DNA of 64,000 nucleotides from Neelides folsomi. Lineage: Eukaryota > Arthropoda > Collembola > Neelipleona > Neelidae. Each line of letters starts with the position of its first letter. Within the stretch, counting starts at the first letter, position 1. This document shows, in pieces, positions 23,276-35,400 of the stretch. Both the position numbers and the translations under genes were made by a program. Under the pieces are notes generated by a model. That model was given only the letters and a program-made list of their open reading frames with translations. It did not search any database and was not told where the DNA came from. The stretch covers positions 124,001 through 188,000 of the forward strand of contig JAQGBZ010000090.1 in assembly GCA_034687125.1 (NCBI GenBank), in the 5' to 3' direction.

Positions 23276-26142
23276 CAACTCCGGGAGTACAATGAGGAAA
23301 CGATGACTCATCTTTTAATCAAGCCAAATCCTATTCTCTCCAATTCCCTTTTAAGGTCCCTTTCATTACTCTCAGGATTTAATTGTCCATTTCCAACTCT
23401 TTCATCACTCGGCCCCTGTCTACCTTTTGATAACATTACATCTTTAATCTAGTGAGTGTGCCGATTTCTTTTTTGGAAGTTTGCCGTGCAAACGACTGTG
23501 TCAATTTTCTCGTGATAGACAAATCATTATTAATGGATTGATTATGTGCACCTATACGCCTAATTGTATAAATTAATTACGATTTATGTTTCATCCTTTA
23601 AATCATCTATCTCGACTTTGAGATATTTAATTAAGTTTTAGGGGATGGGATGTTTATGGGGAACATGAGGGAAGAAGTTTCTTTATTAATGGAATAATTT
23701 TTTGGTGGTAATTGTTAATTAGACAAGGTTTAACTTTCAACGACAATGATATACTTCATAATTAAATATGAAATCAATCTGTTGATTCTTTATATACGAT
23801 CCAATGAGGACACTTACAATTTGTATAAAATATCTCATTGAAGGTCTGGTTTACATTAAATATTGAATTCAAAGATATAAAACTCAAAAGAGTTGGCACA
23901 TGTGTGTATTTTACGCGGTACTAATGGCTAATTCTAAACTAAAATTTACATAATGTAAATCAGTAAGATATGTCATCTTATTATACATAAAGTACATACC
24001 TATGTATACTTACGTATAAGTAGATGTTATTCTTTAAAATCAGACTACAATTATGTATGTGAGGGTTTGAATTTTATGTTTCATATTTTAAAATTTAATC
24101 TATGTCATTATAATGCAATCTAAATTATATTAATAATAATGAATTGAATTAATGTTAAATAAATTGAACTAAAAACTAAAATCGAGCAATAGCCAAATAA
24201 AACAATTTTCATAGAGGAATTGGAATTTATTTTATAGGGTTCAAGGTCTCATCTTTAAAATCTCAGGCATTGACATTGATTATCGATAAAAAGAATCCCA
24301 TAATAGACTGAATTATGAAATGTGCATAAAATGAGAGATAAATAATTGCTTCACAGTCTGGGACCTCGATATGGGAGTTTTCCTTATACTACAAAAATAT
24401 TAGATATTTATTATCCGAATGCAGATACCTAATATCTCTCCAACTCCACGCATCATTTGCTTGGGTGGGATTACCGAATCCCAACGATCCAATACTTCAG
24501 TAGCAAGAGAATAAAGCGAAATGTATGCAAATTCATTTTTCTAGATTGATCGATAAGAACATTATTATAATTTTAGTAGGCATCCCACGAGTCGAATGTT
24601 CCAAGGAATTCTATCTTTCAAAAGTTTAACATGATTTATATACAAATATGTTAATATATCAAGTATACAGATTTGTGTATGTTATATACAATAAGGTATA
24701 TGTATGTACTATTAGTCGGTGATAAAAATTCCATACTATATGCTTTCCTATAAAAGTCCTTTTATCTCTTGTAAATTTTAAAATATGCATAAATTATTTA
24801 ACACTATACATTTAGCTAATACTTTAATTTACCTCTTATCAATTTTAGTATCAAATGTCAATTTAAATGTACAGATATTTCAGTGCATTCTTAATAAATA
24901 AAGGCATCATAACTTTTGATTAGTTAACAATATAGAGTATGGTATATTGTATTCAATATTTGTATAATATATTTAGTAATGTTATGTAGAACTTCTTATT
25001 TCATATTTTTTCAAATACATTTCACTTTCACATAGATTTCTAACAATATAATACAGACTAATACAGAGTGCATAAAGTCAAATTGGATATGAATCTAAAT
25101 GTATTTAAGCATTAAATAAAAATAACTGGTACCGAATTCAGAACATGACATCATGACATATTTGGATCATAATAAAACTCCGGAAGAAAATAATTTGGAA
25201 AATATAAATACCTGTATGGGAATATAGTGACATTTTATGTGGGGAAATGAATGGGGAAAAGGTTATAAAAATGAGCTTCCTCGGTCATAAAGATAACGAT
25301 CAATGAAATCCTTCTAGCTTAGCGTAACTTTCGCTCCTCAACATCGCGCCGTTCTCCGGGAAAATATGCAAAAGGAAGAGTGGGGTAAAGTTGAAGGAAA
25401 AATGAAGTAGCTCATTAAAAGTGGAAGGAATGAGGAGAAGGTTCATGGATGGGTAAGAATTGGAGATTTTATGCCGTCAACCCTGATTTATTTATTAGGC
25501 TCAGAGAAGAGGCCTGAATTGGAATTCGATTCCATTCGAGATCCCCTTCTCTGACTTCTCCGACAATTTGTTTTATAATTGTCGATTTGGGTTTGCGCTC
25601 GCTTGAGTGAATAAATTTAATTTGAAATTTGATTTCAAGAAAACAAATCTTCCAAACGCACTTTTACACTTAACATTTAACAATCAAAGATTAATCAACA
25701 ATTGACCTTTTACTAAAATTAACTATTGTTATAACCAGTACTGTAAATAAATCATTGTATATTATTTTTAAACACTTACTCTAAGTTTATAGTTCAGTCA
25801 ATAATTTTGAGAGATTAGGAAGAGCATTGAACTTTCCAAAGTGCTAACAATAATTATATGGTAAGTAAAAAGGCTTCAATTGTAGAAAGGAATAAGAACT
25901 GAGAAGGGAAAAAAGAAAATTGAATTTTAAAGAACTTAAAAAAGAACGAACCTCCGCTTCGCCTCTTACGAAAAAAGCGCTTTCGAATATGGAATTAATC
26001 ATCTACCGAGTAAGTGTTCAAAATAGAGAAACGAAGAAACCTGTGAGATCATTTTTATTCCACTACAGATAATACTCATACTTAATATATATACCAACAC
26101 ATTACCATTCAACAGAGTTGAAATAATAGTATTCAGAGTATG
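23276..26142. other. Start of the gene-free region, AT-rich
   Basis: The first part holds the 3'UTR of the Beat-like gene. From about 23700 to 25300 the sequence is very AT-rich with degenerate TACATACCTATGTATAC-like simple repeat (near 23990-24060 and 24690-24710). No exon was recognised. Confidence 0.4.
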
Positions 26143-26682
26143 TACAGGGTGAACCAGATCTAGTGGAGTATTTTTTACCGAATATAACTTTAAGATGGTT
26201 AATAAAAAACTATTAAGATAGGCATATGATGGGGATAACATTACTTTATTATATGGCAAACTATTAGCTGAAATGGTTAAATCCAAAATAAACGACAGCT
26301 ACTTTCTTTGAGAAAGTCTGCCCGGTTCTCACTTTCACAATTTTCATTTATCTCATATGGGTAAATACATGACCTCCACGTTTCCCCGATTTGACTCCCC
26401 TCAATTTTTATATTTGGGGTCATGTCGAAAATATCGTATACTTTTAAAACTTGTCTTCTATGGATCAATTGAAAGAGGCATTCCCGTAAATCCCAGTTGT
26501 TATGTGAAAAAAGCATGCGAGCCAGTAAATGTTCGATTGCATAGATGTATTGAAGTGAATGGGGCACAATTGTCGAATTTAAGTTTAAAAGAATACTGCA
26601 TAATATATAAGGTATAACTTGATGAATTTTTATGAAATTATTCCCGTTTATAAATACTCCTCGAGATCTGGTTCACCCTGTA
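26143..26682 (+). mobile_element. Internally deleted Tc1/mariner-type DNA transposon
   Basis: The ends are perfect inverted repeats, TACAGGGTGAACCAGATCT at 26143-26161 and its complement at 26664-26682, with the TA typical of Tc1/mariner insertion. Inside, plus-strand sequence from about 26375 reads PPRFPDLTPLNFYIWGHVEN, matching the SPDLNP-DFFLWG block near the C terminus of mariner-like transposases that carries the last acidic catalytic residue. Further fragments of the same C-terminal part continue to about 26590, but in shifting frames. At 540 bp it lacks most of a transposase (~350 codons). It is a decayed, non-autonomous copy with intact ends. The minus-strand ORF at 26277-26567 is a shadow. 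Confidence 0.8.
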
Positions 26683-29600
26683 CATATCTACAATATCCAT
26701 ATCTTTGTATGCATATTATATTTGCATGAGGGAAGTGTTGGAGGTTTGAAAGGGCTAATAATAAGAAATGTTGAGCTATTTTCCACCTTTAAGATCTGAG
26801 TGATGGTAATGGTAGGCTCAGCAGACTTTCCCTTCAAATGCATCTCTCCCAAAGACCTGACCAAGCGTTCTAATATTTCTCGAAGAATTCAGAAAATGTA
26901 GCTAAACCTGCAAATTTCCCTTTGACAAATAGGATGATATTTCTCGAATGACATCCCTTGGCCTCTTCGTCCAATCCTCAAAGAAGACTCTCCGTATATT
27001 TTCACGGCAAGTTGAGCGTCTACTGAGAATTTCCATATAGAAGAGAAAGAAATGCATTTACTGCATTTATCAACGCCCTTACATTTAAAATAATATACCC
27101 TGGACCGTTTTCAATCCCTTCACATTTAACACCTAGTATGCTATATGTACTACTACTTCTTATAAATGTAATAGTATACCTAATATTTAACTTTAGATGC
27201 ATTATTCACACATATCTATCCGATAAGTATTGCAAACGATTTAAGCTTGGCCCAAGCCCTCACGTTCCACAGTGACCGATTTTGAGGAATCTCCGTGCTC
27301 CTCTTAAACAGAGGAAAATAAATCTCTCTTATTGAATAAGAAACAATCTGAGATTTGGATTTGGGAACAAAGGATAATTTTCATTGGATCGGTCGATACA
27401 TTGTGCTGATACACAGAGGAGTTTTTGAATTTGAATATGAGGAGAAAAGACGAAGAAGTCATTGCATTTTGATGAAGTTTACCCCGTTGGAATGAAAATC
27501 ACATCTGTCAACACGACTTACTTGTTTCGAGTGCCTTTTGTATTCCTCTGTGATAGACAATGTGGAATGGATTTCGAGAACCTCCCAATTCCCTCTCTCA
27601 GATACTTTCCTTCCCTCTTCTCATACATAATCCCCTCCATTATCTCTATTTTTCTCAACAGGAAATTTTTATCTTGAGCTGTTTCCCATTCCAACTCCTC
27701 CCATCTTTTGTTTTCTCCATGGCCGACAAACGAGGTTTGAGCGAGACAAATACCCTCACCCAACTCCTTTTTTTATTTAACTCTTTCTGTATTAGTCGAA
27801 AAGAGAATTTTTTTCCATTTTCGCTAAAACCCCCATTTTAATTTAATTTCCTTCATAAAGGAGGAGTGGTAAATAGAATTTTACTAGTGGAGTGAGGAAA
27901 GTAATCAGTATTAAGTATTTTTACCATTGGAAATGAAGGATTTCAATTTACTCTTACAACTATTTTATGTAAAAGGGGTATTTTAGTATTTTATAAATAA
28001 ATAAATATCCATTCAGCCTTAGGTATACTTTTTATAAACAGGCGAGAGAACAAGGAGAGCATAGCTGTATAGGGCATATATGGGGTCGAACCAAATAAAT
28101 AATTCATTCTTGGCTAATTCAAGGAAAGTCATTGACTCGGAGGGAAAGAAAAGGGCACTTCGCGGAGAAGCCGGAGAAGAGTCGCTGAGGACATTGAGAA
28201 GATTTGAATCCAAATGTGTGCTAGAGAAAGTGGTATTGAAAGTGAGGGCTTTGACATCTGGTCGTGACATGGAAGGGAATCACAGTTATCCAGAGCTGGG
28301 AAAAACGAACGTGAAGCCTTTTAGGAGCAACGATGGCCCCTCGTTTATGACTTCATCTCATTTCGTGTCCTTTCTGCTCTTTCCTTCTTCATCTCATCCT
28401 GCTTTCATACCTTTCATCAAAATCCTACAGATTCCGAAGATGGATCTTACAAATGTATTTATAGGAAAGTGTGGAAAGCGGAAAAGAAGAAAATCTTTTG
28501 TGAAGATTCCGTATTTTAATTAAGATCCACTCCAACTTGGGGTGTTATTCATCTTCGCCGTTGAACCCATTATGAAAACCTCAGGCAAGTTCCCCAAATC
28601 CGATCTCTCATTCATTCCATAAAAGTAGGGCTGGAGGTATAAATAAAAGTGGCCAGATGCGACCTCCCGCACTCTCAGCATCACCACCGCCGCTCAAATT
28701 CAATTTAACACTCTCCTGAAATTCCAAAGTGGGATCTCCCCACTTCTGCTCACTCCTTATGGTTATAGAGAAAGGGTAGCTAATATGTAAGTGGGAAAGA
28801 GGTAAGAGGTATATAAGGATCCTTTCCTCTCTGATAATTGTATTTTAATCTACCGTGAAGGTAATTTAGTGAGGTCCGCCGCGTTAAAAAATTCCCTTTC
28901 ATCTCGTGGGGAATGGGAGTTGGGTGAGAGAGATTTCCCCGACAATTAGATATGAAGGAGAAAGGCGAGCGGAAAAGTGTCTCAATGGACTCTCTCCCAT
29001 TAGTTTTATTTTATGCGGAGGAAGAAAGTTTCCTTCGTTCTTCCCTATTTTATGAACTCAGGTCAAAACGAAGGCATTAATACCCCACGTCAAACATTAT
29101 CCTCGCACAGTGGCTTCCAAAGAGTCTCGAGGGCTCCAAATCTCTTATGAAACTGTTCTAACGTAAATTTTTAACGAGCTCCTCCCGCTCCCTACTTTAT
29201 TTCATTTCATCTCCTATAAGCCCACATTTCTTTTATTATTATACATTTATATATTTTAGATTCGCCAGGTTCCAGGGAGGCTGGGAAATTATGAAGAAGG
29301 AGCCTCCACCACTGGTAGTGGGACTGAAATGGAGACTTCTCAAAGAGCCTCACATCCTTCCCCATTTCCTATTCATTACAAAAAAACATTTGCGTCCTCG
29401 TTCCTATAAATTTACCCCCAAAATACGTCAGATTCAGACTCGGAACTCGTCCTTTCCTCCTTAACCTACCCCCATCACATCTCCGCCCAAGTTTTGTAAA
29501 TTCTTTCCCCGCTTTTCCCCCGCCCTCAAATGGCCATAATACAATATTTCACGGGTTCGAAGTTGGGAACTTTGAGAGTTGCGACTTTCCCTGCTCGACC

Positions 29601-29802
29601 TTTACCTCACATCATTTATATTATACTTTTCCCAAATCCCAAACTTCTGTTTAAGGAATATGAAAAAGGAGGAGAAAACAGTTTCTACATATAATTAAGC
29701 ATCTGAATAGCTTTTTAAACACTTGACTCTACGTAGTAAGTTTATTTGAGAGTTTGACCAATAAACAATTTTAAAATTTCATGCCTAGCCTTTTATTTAA
29801 AG
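26683..29802. other. Gene-free DNA with one weak exon candidate
   Basis: No confirmed gene. A 147-codon ORF at 28080-28523 lacks family or splice support. Within it, a pyrimidine-rich acceptor ending at 28430 precedes an open stretch reading DSEDGSYKCIYRK, which looks like the end of an Ig domain. A second acceptor-like site (tatattttag) ends at 29261. The motif TTGACATCTGGTCGTGACA occurs at 28251. Confidence 0.35.
28251..28269. repeat. Recurring 19-bp motif, copy 1
   Basis: TTGACATCTGGTCGTGACA. An identical copy lies at 33398 and a variant at 46045. It contains a CATCTG E-box between two TGACA cores. Confidence 0.5.
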
Positions 29803-29897
29803 TACTCCCCCGCGGCGAATAAATTGACAAAATCCCAAAATGCAATGAACAGTAGTCGAACCAAGGATTTTGTCAATTCATTCGCCGTTGGGGAGTA
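29803..29897. mobile_element. Foldback MITE, 95 bp
   Basis: TACTCCCCCGCGGCGAATAA at the left end is mirrored at the right end (ending GGGGAGTA). The arms are about 34 bp with three or four mismatches around a centre of about 27 bases, and the ends show TA. The GC-rich arms stand out from the AT-rich flank. It is too short to code and looks like a tiny TA-targeting MITE. Confidence 0.7.
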
Positions 29898-32884
29898 CAG
29901 TTAGAAACTCTTTTACCATACAAAGCTATAATGTACATACCTACATAATAAATGATAATTTAAGTAAGCCGACCAAAATCTTCAAATATTAACGGAAATT
30001 GTAAACAAAGTTTTTAGTAGTAACATATTCCCTATACTTATACTACAGTACAGTTATATACTAAATATATACTTATGATTACTTATACGTATGTACATAC
30101 CTTGCACTATAAAATGTAGGTAAACATTAAGCTTAGGCTCAAGGATTAATTGAAAACTTTATTCTGTATAAACTGTTACTGTTAAAACAATAAAAATTAA
30201 GCGCACATGTCATGAATTAATTAGTATCTGTAGGTATATAAATTAATAAAAGCTATAAAGATTGATGGTAAAATTAATTTTAAGATTTCTATTAAGTTGA
30301 GTCCTCATGCTTAAGAGGGCTTGAATTGAATGAAGGAAAGGCAAGTGTTAAAGAGGGAAGTTACTTTCAACTTTCAAGAGTGGCTTTGCACAAAGTGAGA
30401 ACGGGAGTGTGAGAGGGAGAAGAATAAGTTCTAATTAATAGCTAAATTGCTTTTCAAAGGCCTCCCACCCGACACCTTTCAAATGGAGAAATGGAATATT
30501 CCACATCTCAGACTCAACAAGGTTCCAATTAATGTTTAATGTAGAGAATTATTGTGAAAGGATCTCCTGGAACTACGAATTGCATTTCTCGGTTAAATTG
30601 GGAAAAAGGGAGGAGAGTGAAAGGAAATTAATGGACCCAGAATACTTTTCATCCCTCCTGTCTCTACATGTCGAGGGGTATTGTACTTGTAAATAATTTA
30701 TGGAGACTATTTAATGCTGATATTTGTTCCTCACACTCTCTATGTTCTCTTTGAAGGCCCCTGCTAAAAATGCCAAACGTTTGAACTCCACTATGTGGAA
30801 ATTAACAAGAAATGTAATGTGGTAGGGAGTGATAATCCAATTAAACACAACACAAATATTTGATATTTCTTTAATTCACTATTAATATTTATTAATTTGG
30901 ATTTTGAATGACAAGTATCTACATATACTATATTACAAATGCTTTTTATTGTATAAGGTAATAACTTTGTACTTTTTTATTCAGACAATGTCCATTGTCT
31001 GTGTTGAAACTGCTTAACTTACAATTTATTTTAAACGTTTAAAAAGGACAACTGGCATAAGACAGCTGTCAGGATATTTTTTTTTAGTATACATAGAATA
31101 TTTTATTTTTTAATTTACTTTTTATTTTCTTGTGTCTTTTTTCATAATAAATGTTTTTGAATTGAGAACTGAACATTGAATGTATTATACAAGCAAAGAT
31201 TTTATATCATAGAGGATTTGTCGACTTGGTCTGACAATTTAAAATGTGAATGAGTAGACGGGAGATTTGAGGTCTTAAATTTGAATATTTTGAGATTGAT
31301 GAGCGTAAAAGAATGGGAATTCAATGTATGAAGGAGTGGAACCAAGCGGTGGAGTGTGCTCAAATTGCGAATTTAAACGAGAATCCTTTTGTTGTAAAAG
31401 TGGAAAAGTCTGAAAGCTTTAACATGTCAACCCTGATTCGGAGACTGTTGGGCACGAACATTATTTGAATGCCAAAGGGACGTTTTACTCTTGTTTACTC
31501 CTCCTATTTTGCATCCATACTCGTATCTCACTCACTTTCCTAATGCGAACCCTTCTGCATCATCCAACAATAAGGAATATAAAACAGGTCATGCCAAGTC
31601 TTTTTGCTCATTCTGCTCCCACTCTTCAAGATTCTGGTCAACCGTAATTTTATTCAAAAGTTCACAGGTTTCTTTGACTCGAAAACCACACCGTCTATCG
31701 CATTTTATTCCAGGGAACCTTTTTCCGCAATCCTTCACTTTGCTTCTTCTTACATATTTATATTTTTTACATTTTGAAGCAGATTCTATGAATTATATAA
31801 TACTTACATATATTGTATAGCATAAGTAACATAATATCATAGTAATATAAGATCTCAAGATATTAAGTCTTAAGGCGAGGGGTCTAATATCAATATTTTC
31901 GCTCTGAGAAGTTCAAACAAAGGTGGAGAAGGAGTGTAAATACCTCTTTGCCTTTCACTCACTCACTCAGTCCCAGTCAGATGAGTTTTTAAGGATTTAA
32001 AAGTGAATTCTTTGATACTTAGATATTCATAAAGAGAGTGGAGTGAAGATGAGAGGGAAGAAGCATTTAGATTTGGATTTCAAAGGGGAGGATTTTCATA
32101 TCATTCAATTCGATTCTTGTTCAAATTCATTTGTCATCTATAATGCAATTTTCCCCCGTCGTTTCTGTTCCTCGTATTTTTTACTTTTTACATTTTCTAA
32201 AGCATATAAGCAATTTTTCTTTGTTCACCTTCCCCTCCCCCCTTTGCCTCTGATGTGAAGTCGAAGAGAGAAATGAGAATCCCAGGTGGATTTTCAACTC
32301 AACCCTCAACAATTTGAAAGGATGAAACGGATGAAACATATTCCTGGTGTGGAATATTTATTATAAAACCTCCATTTCATTATATTCAAAGATTAGGATT
32401 CATATTACTTACATTGTGTAATACTAGGTATTTCTATGTTGTGACTACACGAGGAGAATAGTTAAATGTTGTATTGGTACAAATACTGGTTGAAAGTTGG
32501 AGAGGATATATTTAATACTTACATGTATGTATTTATTTGTGTGTTTTGAACTAGTAAAAATTGAAATTTGAAACCATCCAATATCCGCTTATTCGTTTAT
32601 TTAGAAAGCATTTCTGAGAGGACCATAAGAAGACAAACTTACCATCTATATACTAGAGTGAATAAAAGATTTCCTCGTTTTGAACCACATTAGAGCTCGG
32701 GTTAGAAATTAATACTCTCATGCATGTCAGTTCTCAATGCGACAAAGGAAGTGGGAGAAAAGTGGAGGGTGATGGACGGAGCGAAAGATTATATTTCTTT
32801 TTCGAGATAGATTTAGGCCTCTCCTGTCCACAAGATCGAGCGAAACACAAAGAAGCTCTCCAGATTCTGTTTCTTTATCGATTT

Positions 32885-32952
32885 GAGAAAATGTCACTCG
32901 AGCTCCTTTTGACTCTTTACGAGGAGAGGGGAAAATCCAATAAAAGATCATG
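32885..32952. repeat. Composite motif, copy 1
   Basis: GAGAAAATGTCACT followed 28 bases later by AATCCAATAAAAGATCATG. The same two blocks in the same order occur at 45185-45233; the 26-base second block differs at three positions. Confidence 0.45.
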
Positions 32953-33397
32953 AGTATGTTATACGATTTTTTATATTGTAAGATAGCCCAAATTTAATGT
33001 ATTCAAATTTTTATGATAATGATGATTGATCTTGCAATTTTCTTTTATAATCAACATCTGCTTGGTATTTATGAATGGATTCAAATGGAGGAAATTGTGT
33101 AATTTTATCTGGTTGGTTGTAAATACACTTTGATAAGTTAGAAAGTGACGGATTTATTTAAATTTATGCACCAACAATGATTATTATCTCATATCCAAAC
33201 AAGGTTCTTGATGATTAGTATTTAAATTAAATTAAAAGCAATTCCGAGAGAATTTAAATGTGGGAATTTACATTAATCTAATTAGAGGAAATTAATAGGC
33301 AATCAATGAAGGAGGAAGTCTGAAGATTTGTGGGTTTTGCTCCCGGAGACGGCCCTCAAGAGGGAAAGTTTACTTTTGGTTTGAACTCAGTTAGATC

Positions 33398-33416
33398 TTG
33401 ACATCTGGTCGTGACA
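33398..33416. repeat. Recurring 19-bp motif, copy 2
   Basis: TTGACATCTGGTCGTGACA, identical to 28251-28269, about 5.1 kb away in the same orientation. The flanking sequences are not alike, so it is not part of a long duplication. Confidence 0.5.
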
Positions 33417-34949
33417 GAGTCCAATATTAAGTCTGGCTGTCGTTAGCCTGAGCCTCCTTTCCCAAAAGAGCCCGAGCTTGTCATAGCATTTTAATTAAGT
33501 TTGCTAACTCGAATCTCCCGAATAGTAATTCATCTAAAATCTTCTTCCTCCGGATGAGACTTCATGAGCCGAAGGAAGTCTGCGGCTCAGGTTCAATCCC
33601 CGAGTCTCATCACATCACTATCACTCGTCCTGAACCTCCTTACGACTACCTTTTATAAACTTCTTCAACAGCCAAATAGATTATTCCCTTCACTTTCACT
33701 CAGGGATCGCCGTATTCCTTCAAATCACTTCCTCTATCTTATAAGTAATTCTTAATCAATTTCCTTATAGCTCTCCTCAATGGAAAAGAATCAATTTGAA
33801 AAGTTCATTCTCCCAAATTACATTTTTATTACCTTTACTATAAAACTTGAATTAAGAACTGGAATCTCTCTAATTGAATTACAGATACTTGTACATTTTA
33901 TATAAATGCATATGGTATATTGCAATATGTAATATGTAATTGAAAGATTTTTATATATTACTATTTGGAATTTATAATACATATTGTGCAATTATACATT
34001 TTTTAACACTATCTTAAACGTTATATAATAAATATCTTATGAATGTGAAGACATGGGATGGAGCTGAAAGTATTATGTTCACGACCCATTCCGGGTCTAC
34101 ATAGCTTGGCTCAGAATATCTTAAGGGTATGATGAATGGGATTTTACTACATTTGGGATAATGTATTATTGTGATACTCAATGGGTGAGTGAGTTTGGTA
34201 AGAAGGCTTAAAGCCACTCCTAGTTTGTGATGGCATAAATTTCTTCAATAAGACATGAAGAGGAAATGGTTGAAAATTTGAGGAGGTTTCCGGAGCCAAG
34301 TGGATCCCAACCGTCTCCAAAGTTCTCATCTCAAGAACTGAGGAAGTAAGTTAAGAAAGACGCATGGTGATCACTCGAGGGGTCTCATCCCAAAACATTA
34401 TTTCTTATTACTCTTTTAACAAATTTCCCTATTTTTCTTATTTCCTCCCTGGTTGTCCTCCTTCTGAAGGAGCTCCAAAGAAGTCTTTTCTTCACAGTAG
34501 TAGAGATTTCTCGTTCGGTGTCAACCCTTCCTTTTTGCGGGGACAACCATTATCATTGAATGTTTCCATGAAGTGTGTCGTAAAATTAGTACGTCGTTTA
34601 ATACAATTTATGAACTTTACTTTCCCATTGAGAACTTTTAGATTTCCTTTTATTATCCCTCAAATAAATCAATTTGGTTTCTCAAAAGTGAAACTAAATC
34701 ACATTATTGTTTCTCTCATCTCTCACCGTCTGTAATAATTGGAGAAACCAGCGTGACCCGGACGATTTTAAAATTGGAATTCTTATTGCTCTCTCAAAAA
34801 TGATGTCTTTTTTCGGCAAAGCTGGTGAATAGGATGAGATTTTGAAAGAGGAAGAGATGATTGAAAGAAATACATTGTTGTAAGAAAGCACAGAGTAAAT
34901 ATGGCATTCTTTGTTCGGGGCTCAATGGGGATTGTGGTGGATTCAAGAG

Positions 34950-35400
34950 AGTTGAAATTCAAGTGGGAGTTCTTTCCCCTGCCTTAGCCCACATGTAACC
35001 GGGCGAGAAAATTACATCAATTGGTCCGGGTGTGAGAGGGGGAAGCTGTGGGGCTCTCAGAGGTGGGAGTTTTGTTGGGGACGGCCGCTGCCCATCAGAA
35101 CCAGAAGCCGGGGCGAAAGTGCTGGCAAAAGGCCACAATTTTTGGCTCATGTCCCACAGGGGTTTCCGCTGAATAGCCGCGTAAATTTTCTTCTCATCTT
35201 TTCTAATAACATTCATCAAATGGTGTTTTATTGTAAGTGAGGGTCGCCGGCTTTGCCCGATGGTCGACCTCGGCGGGAAACCAAAGGTTCAATACAAACC
35301 CACAATGATCATATCTCTGTTATATGTAATTAGTTATATCCCGGGCCCATTACCCCAGACTTGTCGGAATGAGGGACGAGGGCCAACACCCTTGTTTTCA
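34950..35400. other. GC-rich island of unknown nature
   Basis: This is far richer in GC than the surrounding DNA, especially 35030-35200. Both strands are open: the minus strand (35219-34959) reads a proline-rich peptide with KLPPLRAPQLPPLTPGP, and the plus strand reads a glycine-rich one. A minus-strand acceptor-like ttattag lies near 35210. It could be an exon of an unrecognised gene, a regulatory element or a CpG-type patch. I cannot choose. Confidence 0.3.

Larger units (their letters stand above)
29898..34949. other. Gene-free DNA
   Basis: AT-rich with a TACATACCTACATAATA-like patch near 29935-30120. Short ORFs at 31465-31820 and 32043-32258 have no support. The second copy of the 19-bp motif and one copy of a longer composite motif lie here. 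Confidence 0.4.

Noticed and set aside
26277-26567. 96-codon minus-strand ORF
   Set aside because: It lies antisense to the transposase remnant of the Tc1/mariner relic, which explains the region better.
28080-28523. 147-codon plus-strand ORF
   Set aside because: No homology signal and a skewed composition. Only the short Ig-like piece behind the acceptor at 28430 was kept, as a weak lead.
29262-29465. Exon-like stretch after a tatattttag acceptor
   Set aside because: Two frames are open for 50-67 codons, but no partner exon or motif supports either.
33588-33606. tRNA T-loop-like GGTTCAATCCCCGAG
   Set aside because: The T stem does not pair properly and no D arm, anticodon arm or acceptor stem could be found around it.
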